Below are positions 56,690 to 64,000 of a DNA stretch of 64,000 bases, piece by piece. The position numbers and the translations under genes are program-made. The stretch lies in NCBI GenBank assembly GCA_030220185.1, contig JASPKZ010002337.1, positions 2,637,501 through 2,701,500 of the forward strand. The letters are read 5' to 3'. This stretch comes from Diploptera punctata. Lineage: Eukaryota; Arthropoda; Insecta; Blattodea; Blaberidae. Under the pieces are notes generated by a model. It was not told the origin of the DNA, ran no database searches, and saw only the letters and a list, made by a program, of their open reading frames with translations. Positions within the stretch are counted from its first letter, which is position 1; each line of letters starts with the position of its first letter.

Positions 56690-57660
56690 CCGGATCACAT
56701 GTTAATATATTGAACGTCGGAATAAAGGACTTGGTTTATTTTGTGCAACATGGGAAACAAAATTACAGCATATAAACATTTGCCATATTCTTTACCAAGA
56801 CAATAAAACATACATTACTATTCTCCGAAACCTTAAAGAGGAAAGTTTACAATGTGTGAGAGACCTTAACATTGAACCTAGTGACATAAATATTAATACT
56901 CAAAGTCTTCTAGCAGATGCAAGGGAACTCAGAAAACAACTAAGAGACAAAGAAGCAGTTCTCTGGAGTCAACTTCCTCATAAAGGAAAAGGTGTTGTTC
57001 TCTACAGTGAATATACACCAGCAAATCAATGGATTCATGTTCATCAGGGATTGTCTTGTTCCGAATGGAGAGAAGCAATTAAAATGCAAGCCAATGTATC
57101 GGCGGTGCATTCTTTGCCAGGCAGGTCTAGGGAAAATCCCTCGGTAGAGTCACAGAGAACACGAAACCCTTGCACACGTCCTTGTGGCTTGTCCATTTGG
57201 ATCCCTCTGTACAGTCACAGAGAATACGAAACACTTGCACACGTCCTTGTGGCTTGTCCATTTGGAGAATCACAGAGAAACATTCGGCACCACACTATTT
57301 AAAACATGATGGAAGAAGCATTGCGATATTATGGATACACAGTTTATGAGGAAGTTCATGGTGTGGCCACTAATGGAAGATAGTCGAATAGATATTATAG
57401 CATTTAGACCATCTTCTAAAATTAGTATGATATTAGATCCCACAATGTTTTGAAACTCATAGTGGCCAATCTGAGGAAGTTGACTGTGAAAAGAAAGCCA
57501 TATATGAGCCAACAATTGACTATTGCAAAGATAAATACCAATTAGATAGTATAACATCACAGGACTGATGATCGGGGCAAGAGGTACTATACCAGGATTC
57601 TTAGTTAAATTTTGGAATGCCTTAGATTTGGACAGGGTTGTCTTTCTAAAATTGCCATCG
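56690..57660 (+). pseudogene. LINE tail with restriction-like endonuclease (R2-like)
   Basis: ERRNKGLGLFCATWETKLQH and SLLADARELRKQLRDKEAVL, WSQLPHKGKGVVLYSEYTPA, NQWIHVHQGLSCSEWREAIK lead to a C-rich box (RRCILCQ) and HREYETLAHVLVACPFGESQ, RNIRHH, then IDIIAF, MILDPT and IGLMIGARGTIPGFLVKFW-like pieces across frames. The HVL-C-H box followed by a D-D endonuclease and GARGTIP is typical of R2/NeSL-type LINEs. A 65-bp unit containing the HREYETLAHVLVACPFG segment is repeated three times (57148-57275). Confidence 0.72.
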
Positions 57661-57769
57661 CTGCCATTAGTGGATCAATTTCAATTTTAAGATACCATCT
57701 TTACAAAATTTCTACTTTATAGTATGTATACTTCAATTACAATTTGAAATTTTTAAATGTATTTACAAA

Positions 57770-57865
57770 ATGTATTTCATCAATTTCGAAAATCAATTGT
57801 CTAATCACTTTGTCCTTGAGGCAATCCTCTAATGAGGAAAGTTGTATATAATAAAATATACACCT
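57770..57865 (-). repeat. Short repeat shared with 31985-32070
   Basis: TTTCATCAATTTCGAAAATC and TTGTCCTTGAGGCAATCCTC; an inverted copy lies at 31985-32070. Nature unknown. Confidence 0.55.
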
Positions 57866-57881
57866 GCATATTTCTAAAGTT

Positions 57882-58180
57882 TTTTTTTGTCCAATGCCAG
57901 CAGGTTGTCTTTTATGACATTTCTGGTCTTCCTTCTCCCCTGGCATTGGCAGAATTGTAATCAATTTCTTCAGTTGGGGCACCTGGAAGGCAGAGTTATT
58001 ACCCCAATCATAAGATGGGTGATAAATGATAATGAAACACCAGGAGTGTCCTTAACCTAACCAGACCATGGACAACCACAGGAATAATTGCTTTTAAAGA
58101 AAAATTCCTATGGTCTGAATGGGAATCGAACCCAGGACCTCATAAACTATAGTCAGGAACACTGATGGCTGATCTATTTC
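57882..58180 (-). mobile_element. SINE-like repeat, family S-H, longest copy
   Basis: TCCAATGCCAGCAGGTTGTC, CCCCTGGCATTGGCAG, TGGGTGATAAATGATAATGA. On the minus strand GGGTTCGATTCCC is a tRNA-type B box. Confidence 0.65.
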
Positions 58181-58199
58181 TAAAGCATTCTTTCTTTTG

Positions 58200-58470
58200 T
58201 GCGAGTGTCTAAAAGAAACTAAACTTTTTAAATATTTGGCAAAACCCTTGGATTTGACAGTTTGGGAAAAGATATACAATCAGAAGAACAAATTTAGATC
58301 CATGAATTTTGAAATTCCTGGTGAGCAAGATTTGATCAAATCAAATCAACACTAGACGACAGCTTTGAAGATAAAAGTGTAGACGAAAATTCAACAGCCA
58401 TAAAGATGGCTGAATATAGGAGGGATGTCTCCAGAAACTGCAGTCCACAGAGTTTATGAGGTGAGATTTT
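58200..58470 (+). pseudogene. Penelope-like 3' end (plus)
   Basis: LDLTVWEKIYNQKNKFRSMN, FEIPGEQDLIKSNQH, ending TTTATGAGGTGAG (58453-58465). Right arm of the inverted pair with 56275-56640. Confidence 0.72.
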
Positions 58471-58479
58471 CACGATTCA

Positions 58480-58960
58480 CTATTATTTATTAACTTGAAA
58501 GCCTCATAATGATATTTCCTACAATTAATTGATGAAAAAAAAAAATTATTTTTAAAAATGAAAAGTTGTTCATCCCTTAAACAATGTTTCATTTGCACCA
58601 CTCTAAATATTAAATGCAAAAATGCTTAAATACTAAATTAACAGTTTCACAGGTAAGAAATGTTTCCGTTTAACAATCACACCAAAACCCAATCTATTTC
58701 ATAATAACCACTTCATCATTTCTATTTTGGCAGTGTTGTTTAAAGTAAAATTATTTTTATTTACAAACAAAATATTTAGTACAAATTCATGGAAGTTGTA
58801 TCAAGCCAAGCAAGAAATTAACATTAACTACTACTAAAAAATGACCACAACTACGAAGAATTTGTTTTTCCATTAACTACATCAAAACATAATTTTGAAT
58901 ATACAATTTTAGACGTTCCATTTGTTATTTTTTAAATGTACATACCCTATGTGTACCATG
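58480..58960. other. No recognisable gene
   Basis: Nothing supported. Confidence 0.4.
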
Positions 58961-58964
58961 TGGG

Positions 58965-59310
58965 GACGTTAGTGCTCTCTAGCAAGAATTTCTTAACCAA
59001 GCTAATTTAATTATGCTTACTTACCTACAGATGTCAACGAGTGACATGTGGTTAGCACATTTCCTCAATGAGACATCTAGTAGGCAACCAAGGTATTAGT
59101 TGGAGGTATAAAAGTCGGTTAAATTTTGCACAGAAGCCTTTTTATTCAGGCTTGAGGTTCTTTTATGAGTCTGAAAATCTGCAGACTAAGGACTCATGTC
59201 TTAAAGTCCCTCTCGGTCGACTTGTCTCTTGAATTTTTCCACACTAAAAATCCATCAGTCCCATTCGGGTTTGCGCCTGCAACCCTCGCGACTAGAGAGA
59301 CATGGAACAT
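58965..59310 (-). mobile_element. SINE-like repeat, family G, copy 2
   Basis: GACATCTAGTAGGCAACCAA, GAGTCTGAAAATCTGCAGAC, AAAATCCATCAGTCCC; minus-strand end TAGTCGCGAGGGTTGCAGGC. Confidence 0.55.
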
Positions 59311-59384
59311 TTTTTTAAATGCCAAGCAAATATCTGAAAAGTAGCATTACCTTATGTTATTCTTATTTGGAGGATAAGGACTCA

Positions 59385-59530
59385 ACGAAGGAATTGGAGC
59401 ATACCCTATTCTGTGCTAAAACCTTCATACAGCTCCATGTCATTCCTTCCCTTCTGGCTTCCTCTTCCACACTTCTCCATGACAGTTGTGGGTCTTCCTC
59501 TTTTACTATGGTCTTGAGGATTCCAAACCA
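59385..59530 (-). repeat. LINE 3' fragment (minus)
   Basis: Minus strand KRGRPTTVMEKCGRGSQKGR, NDMELYEGF: end of a LINE with the GRP box. Confidence 0.55.
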
Positions 59531-59879
59531 GAGCTAGGATCTTGATTTTGGCATTTGACAGTGATGCCATGAAGAGATTGCTTAAAATATGTTTCACTGA
59601 TTGAATGTGAATTGAACTGCACTGCATGTATGTTTGATACATAAACAAACTTAAAACTAAAGCAATAAGTATTCAAGCTTCAAAATTGAGTGGGCAGACA
59701 GTTGCTGGGGAAAATTTAACAGTGAATCAATGAGTTTCTTTGTGGGGACCTGATTTTCATAGCTCATTGAAACATCTTGTACCGTGTATTTTCATTTTAA
59801 ATTTTAAAAATTTAATTAAAGAAAAGTGCCCCAACCTTTGCACAAAAGAAAATTTCTTAAGTAAACTGCCTAAGGTGAG

Positions 59880-60080
59880 TCTGTTTTCATCTTACCTCAT
59901 AGAAATAGAGTTCTTTTAGAACACGTTTCAAAACAAAATTGTGTTTTATTTTCAGCTTGTCCAGACTGTTGATTTTTACACTGTTGGCCTTGAATGTCAA
60001 CCATTACTCCATCTTTTTGTGGTTCAAAGAACTTGCATATCAAATCTGTTTCCCTGGAAATCCTTGTTCTTCTGGATGCA
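59880..60080 (-). pseudogene. Penelope-like 3' end (minus)
   Basis: Minus strand ISRETDLICKFFEPQKDGVM follows the same order as the plus-strand PLE at 61040-61110 (PGENDLVSRFFSQPMEG). Contains a hammerhead-like motif; left boundary CTTACCTCATAG. Confidence 0.7.
59925..59955 (-). ncRNA. Hammerhead-like motif (minus)
   Basis: CTGAAAA, T, AAAAC...GTTTT, GAAAC. Core has A for G at one position. Confidence 0.35.
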
Positions 60081-60651
60081 GATCTCCCAAACACGAACAA
60101 GGACAGACAAATTTGTCCTACATAAGAATTTGATCACTTATAGCATAGAAAATACAAACTTACAAACTACATGTTAGCTGCAGGAATAGTAGTCATTACA
60201 GGAACTTTGGAAAAACAGTACTACCCCGCTTTTACATCATTCTTTAAAGGTTCCTTCAGATTCCCTATATTCACAATGTATTAAAAAACCTCGCTTTTAC
60301 ATTTCTGCAATTTTATTTTCCAGCTATTTATGTCACATCACGTCGATCTTCAGTATTAAAATCAAAGATTTGATCAATTATCTCGTTACTGTACAATCAA
60401 TATATAGAACAGCAAGTTCATTGAGCCAACAAAACTGGCTCAGAGCTTTCAAACATTTCTGAAATTCAACATGTATATTTCTATGGCAAAACAATTTTTT
60501 TTTAAATCTCCCAATATAGATTTATAATGCTGCTTGCTGAACCTCTCCTTGTTATTTACTTTTTTAAATGGTGAAAGTAAAAGAAAGGAAGTAATTTTAT
60601 GTTTACAGCAGTTCAAAACACACATTACATTGAACTATTATAGGAAAATAA

Positions 60652-61188
60652 AACACCACAAGTTTCAAGTTTCAAAATTTTTTTAAAGATTTCAACATAA
60701 GGTTAGCACCCAAAAATGACTACAGCATCAGCAGACTGATTAGACCTAATAAGAATGAGAAAATTAAAGAAGAAAACAAATCAGGGATTTATCAAATTAA
60801 ATGTGAAGAATGTGAGAAATTCTACATAGGAAAAACTAAAAGAAATTTGAAAACTAGAGTTAAAGAACATCTCAGGAATGTCAAGAAAGGGGAAGTAGAA
60901 AAATCTGCAGTGGCTGCCCATGCATGGTCTGAAAAACATCTTATCGAGAAAGAAGCAAAATTATTAAAACAAATAGAAAAACCAAAAGAACTTACTGTTT
61001 GGGAAAAGATCTACATTCAAAAGAGCGAAAAGAAGAAATTAATGAACTTTGAAATTCCCGGTGAGAATGACCTGGTTTCGAGGTTTTTCAGTCAGCCAAT
61101 GGAAGGAGAGAAGGACAACTCTTCAAGACGACAGAACAACGGTCGTGATGTTACTGAGGATGGAACAGAAACTATGTTCCGAAACTAG
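60652..61188 (+). CDS. Penelope-like retroelement, C-terminal GIY-YIG ORF
   Basis: The longest intact retroelement frame here, about 178 codons open from a stop at about 60646 to TAG at 61186. No start codon is needed, since it is a 5'-truncated ORF. SFKFQNFFKDFNIRLAPKND then SGIYQIKCEECEKFYIGKTK (GIY and YIG motifs with a CxxC between) and RNLKTRVKEHLRNVKKGEVE carry the GIY-YIG endonuclease core with its Arg. KSAVAAHAWSEKHLIEKEAK and ELTVWEKIYIQKSEKKKLMN, FEIPGENDLVSRFFS form the tail. The nuclease would nick DNA for target-primed reverse transcription. The RT part is missing, so it cannot move by itself. Confidence 0.85.
   Translation, partial: NTTSFKFQNFFKDFNIRLAPKNDYSISRLIRPNKNEKIKEENKSGIYQIKCEECEKFYIGKTKRNLKTRVKEHLRNVKKGEVEKSAVAAHAWSEKHLIEKEAKLLKQIEKPKELTVWEKIYIQKSEKKKLMNFEIPGENDLVSRFFSQPMEGEKDNSSRRQNNGRDVTEDGTETMFRN
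61154..61185 (+). ncRNA. Hammerhead-like motif overlapping the PLE stop
   Basis: CTGAGGA, T, GGAACA...TGTTCC (perfect 6-bp stem), GAAAC, ending just before the TAG of the ORF. One of the two best copies in the window. Confidence 0.55.
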
Positions 61189-61204
61189 TCTATAATCAAA
61201 TAAG

Positions 61205-61375
61205 AAGAACAATATGAGGTGAGTGATAAACATATTCTACCTTAATATTATAGGAATATCACTATGAGGTTTAATTTAAAACAAAATTCTTTACATCTCA
61301 CCTGATATCCTGTCTTCAAAATAAATAAAAGTCAGGATATGAGATGAGGTGTGAAGAATTTTATTTTAAATGAAA
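61205..61375. repeat. PLE boundary pair (inverted)
   Basis: ATATGAGGTGAGTG at 61212, TCACTATGAGGTTTAATT at 61258, then CATCTCACCTGATATCCTGT and its inverse at 61333-61352. Confidence 0.6.
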
Positions 61376-61689
61376 AGAAGTATTACATAATTTAGCCAAT
61401 ATTGTATACTATCCCAGTCAGTGCATTTTTTAGAATGGTTGCAGAATATGAGGGTCAACATTTTCTTGCTCCTCCTCGTTTCCAATCATTTATACCAATT
61501 TTCCTCTGGTCCCTTGAAAAGTCTAAAAGAGAGGTAATACTGTTGTATATGTTGGCTGCATTGAATAGCTAAACCACATCCTGAATAGCAGATCTGTATA
61601 TTGGCAATAGGAGATTCCAGGCTATAAGACCATGGCCCATAACTTGTGTTTATCCCATACATTTCTCCCTCGATTACAGAGGGCATCTT

Positions 61690-61910
61690 CAATGGTTACT
61701 TCTTCTAGGTGGTGTTCCCTGGTGAGAAGTTCAGTTGTATATGAGCAGTAGATTGCTGGAACCTGCTATTTATTCCAATCAGCTTCGACTACGTCTAGCC
61801 ATTTGGGAACCAGCAGTCTACCGCTCATACACAGCCGAGGTTCTGACCAGGGAATACCACCAAAGAACTCGCCACTGAAGATGCACTCGGTAGTCGAGGG
61901 AGGAACACCA
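61690..61910. repeat. Palindrome, arms about 75 bp
   Basis: Left CTTCAATGGTTAC...GAGCAGTAGATTGCTGG; right arm the inverse ending CGCCACTGAAGATGCA. No GAAAC follows CTGAAGA within reach, so I do not call a ribozyme motif. Confidence 0.6.
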
Positions 61911-62130
61911 GTTATGGATTTTGATGTTATATTTAAATTTTAATACTTTCCAATATTGGACAATATTATTACAAAAGAAAAATTAACAGGCCTCAACATG
62001 AACACGTCAGTGTGCAGGTCTCAAATAGGTATGACATATTGTATACTTGGGGACATTAAAACATCAATATTGACTAATTTAAGAAAGACAAATTAACACT
62101 TTAAATGGGATTTGAAACATGGATCTCTCG

Positions 62131-62395
62131 TCGTCGACAATGTATCGTCGTTTGAATGGTGTAATGGACAGCACACTTGTACAGAGAACGAGAGGTCCAG
62201 GGTTCAAATCCCAGTTCAAGTGTTTTTTTCTTAATTTAGATTCTATCCAGAATTGAAAAATGTTAATTGAAAATAAAAACATTGAAAAAATTCAATGTTG
62301 ACATTTGTACCGTGTCATGATACTGCATACTGATGCACAGAACCAGAGGTCCGGAGTTCAAGCGTTAATTTTTATTTTCAAAACAAAACTAGTTA
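62131..62395 (+). mobile_element. tRNA-like SINE, family F-like, two adjacent heads
   Basis: TTTGAATGGTGTAATGGACA and GGGTTCAAATCCC (B box) at 62151-62215. A second, more decayed head follows at 62315-62370 (AGAACCAGAGGTCCGGAGTT). Confidence 0.55.
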
Positions 62396-62777
62396 CGACA
62401 TTGACCCTATAGTGCAGAATCTTCTAATACCATGATTATCAGCCATGAAAACCTGAATTCTGCAGATGCTGTATATTATTAAGAATTTAAAAAAGTTATA
62501 ATAATAAATTACAAAATATATAAAATAAGTGTTATTAAAATGAACTGTAACTCTACAATTTGCCATAACTTGTGTTAGGTATTTTAAAACCTTTGTTGTA
62601 TTCCAGAAACTTGAGCCAAAAAAAAAAAAACTATTCTTCTTAAAATTTAAAATAAAATTCTTTCCATCTCTCCTCAAATCCTGTCTTCTAATTAGACCAG
62701 TTTTGTAAACTTGTGGTTATATGGTGAAATTAAATGTTTTTTACCTCTCCTCATATATACCTTCTAAGTAGATTGCG

Positions 62778-62807
62778 ATTTCGAGACCACAACTGTCTCA
62801 TCCTCAG
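62778..62807 (-). ncRNA. Hammerhead-like motif (minus)
   Basis: CTGAGGA, T, GAGAC-AGTTGTG-GTCTC, GAAAT on the minus strand; perfect 5-bp stem. Confidence 0.48.
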
Positions 62808-62887
62808 TACCTTCTTGGCGACTGATGTTATGTCGATCGGAAGAAACTCTTCTTCTTCCCTCTGTTGGTGGACCGATGAACCTGATC

Positions 62888-62917
62888 CAGAGGATGAGAC
62901 AGTTGTGGTCTCGAAAT
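62888..62917 (+). ncRNA. Hammerhead-like motif (plus), core change
   Basis: CAGAGGA (T to A in the core), T, GAGAC...GTCTC, GAAAT. Mirror copy of 62778-62807; probably inactive. Confidence 0.3.
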
Positions 62918-63059
62918 CACGATCTACTTAGAAGATATATATATGAGGAGAGGTAAGAAACATTTAATTTCACCATAAATTAAACCTCATAGTGATTAAT
63001 TCCTATAAAAGTTAAATATTGTGGTTATATATTCGGTAATTAAACGAATGATGTTCTGT

Positions 63060-63620
63060 CATCAAGGAGCATTGCTTCTTACTCCATCTGTTGGTGGATC
63101 GATGAACCTCCCTATCAAATCAACTTCCTGGGAATTTCAAAATTCATTAATTTTGCTTTCTTAGTTTCTTTATGTGGATTTTTCCCCAAACAGTGAGCTC
63201 CTTATTTTTTTCTATTTGTTTTATTAAAATAGCTTTTTTTTCCAATTCCCCATATATGATATTCTTAAGGTTTTTCTCACTCTGGTTTTCAAATTTCTTT
63301 TTGTTTTAAATCACAGGAGAACTGGTATTTTGATGAGATAAAATTTACATAAGGAAAACTTTAAATTATTAAAACAGTTAGAAAACACTACTAAAAGACC
63401 TCACCATTTGGGAGAAGATCTACAACCAGAAGAATAAAAATAGATTTATAAATTTTGAAATTCCTGGGGAAAAATTTTATTTACTAGTTCTTCGGTCAAC
63501 CAAAAGATGGAGTTGATTCAACATACAGGGCCGGCAACATGAAATTCAACAGTCTGGACAAGCTGACGATGATATGGACAGCATATCGAAACACAAATAT
63601 TTATGAGGTAAGATGCACCA
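63060..63620. repeat. Inverted pair of Penelope-like 3' ends
   Basis: Minus arm 63060-63310 (antisense of ...LTVWGKIHIKK...MNFEIPRK). Plus arm 63330-63620 (DLTIWEKIYNQKNKNRFINF, EIPGEKFYLLVLRSTKRW), ending TTTATGAGGTAAG at 63601-63613. A hammerhead-like motif is in the plus arm. Confidence 0.72.
63563..63592 (+). ncRNA. Hammerhead-like motif
   Basis: CTGACGA, T, GATATG-GACAG-CATATC (perfect 6-bp stem, 5-nt loop), GAAAC. Canonical core apart from the extra T. Confidence 0.55.
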
Positions 63621-63877
63621 GATTCAATTTATTTATTTAGATTTATAAATTTACTACCTTAAAAGTTAAAGACTGAAAAAAATAACATAATGTGAACCCA
63701 ATTTTTTTTGCAGTCATCCTTCATTTGATTGTTTTCATACAACTTTCTAAGATTGGAGCAAAGGGTAAGTTTTTGGCAATGGTTTATGTTCTGTATTTAT
63801 CATGTCACATTTTGTTCCATTTTTACATAAAATGCTAAAAATAAACACAAGATAGGAACTAAACTAGAGACTACATA

Positions 63878-64000
63878 CAAGGGTTGGAACTTTAATAATG
63901 GCAACACTGCTGTAGAGACTCCATCCAACAGAACATAATAATGCCACTGATAGCACATGTCAGTTACATACCTACCTTACCTCAGAACATATAAACTCAC
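63878..64000. mobile_element. Left end of a mariner-like element, cut by window edge
   Basis: TA (63876-63877) followed by CAAGGGTTGGAACTTTAATA, then ATGGCAACACTGCTG, similar to the inner TIR of family M1 (ATGGCAACACTGTTG). The other end is outside the window. Confidence 0.5.

Larger units (their letters stand above)
62650..63000. repeat. PLE-type palindrome
   Basis: Arms CCTCTCCTCATATATACC (62744) and ATATATATGAGGAGAGGTAA (62937), with CGAGACCACAACTGTCTCAT against ATGAGACAGTTGTGGTCTCG, each carrying the motif. The core between resembles PLE 3' sequence (CCCTCTGTTGGTGGACCGAT). Confidence 0.78.

Noticed and set aside
61690..61910. Hammerhead-like motif in this palindrome
   Set aside because: CTGAAGA is present, but no stem followed by GAAAC lies at the right distance.

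Overview
This window looks like a piece of a large, repeat-rich insect genome. It is AT-rich and has long introns. It carries tRNA-headed SINE families, many decayed LINE reverse-transcriptase tails, Penelope-like elements (PLEs), Tc1/mariner-type DNA transposons and Helitron-like repeats. The type of TE mix and intron size suggest a hemimetabolous insect such as a cockroach or termite, but that is inference. I see no bacterial genes, CRISPR array or rRNA, and no tRNA gene I would call functional.

Only one host gene is recognisable: a beta-tubulin gene on the + strand, from its exon for residues 56-98 (23987) to its stop codon (43534) and poly(A) signals (43588-43613). Eight coding exons are visible. 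About 1.2 kb of coding sequence is spread over 19.5 kb because the introns are filled with transposons. The exon(s) for residues 1-55 were not found and probably lie upstream of the window. The exon for residues 175-230 is present twice in tandem (30447-30614 and 30634-30801). Both copies are intact, 168 nt long and phase 0, and they are separated by an intron of only 19 nt. This is the architecture of mutually exclusive exons and is one of the two most interesting signals here.

The other is a recurring RNA motif. At least a dozen sites, nearly all in PLE tails or PLE-like palindromes, read CTGANGA, one extra base, a 5-6 bp stem with a loop, then GAAAC/T. The stem sequences differ between copies while pairing is largely kept. 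This resembles the hammerhead ribozyme core reported from PLE flanking repeats.

Layout: 0-24 kb, upstream of the visible gene: a deleted mariner, LINE fragments, a PLE split by a SINE, a GA microsatellite, a 1.35 kb mariner-type element inside a repeat with a 20-bp minisatellite, SINEs and two Helitron-like blocks. 24-43.5 kb: the tubulin gene, whose introns hold SINEs, LINE tails, PLE tails, two mariner-type elements and a small inverted-repeat element. 43.5-64 kb: a dense field of PLE 3' ends, often as outward-facing inverted pairs, plus LINE fragments, a 1.9 kb TIR element with an HTH-transposase remnant, a LINE tail resembling a restriction-like endonuclease, and the start of another mariner-like element at the right edge.

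TE family names are from remembered protein and terminal motifs and were not checked by search. Boundaries of degenerate repeats are approximate (tens of bases). Exon boundaries and TIR/TSD boundaries were read base by base.
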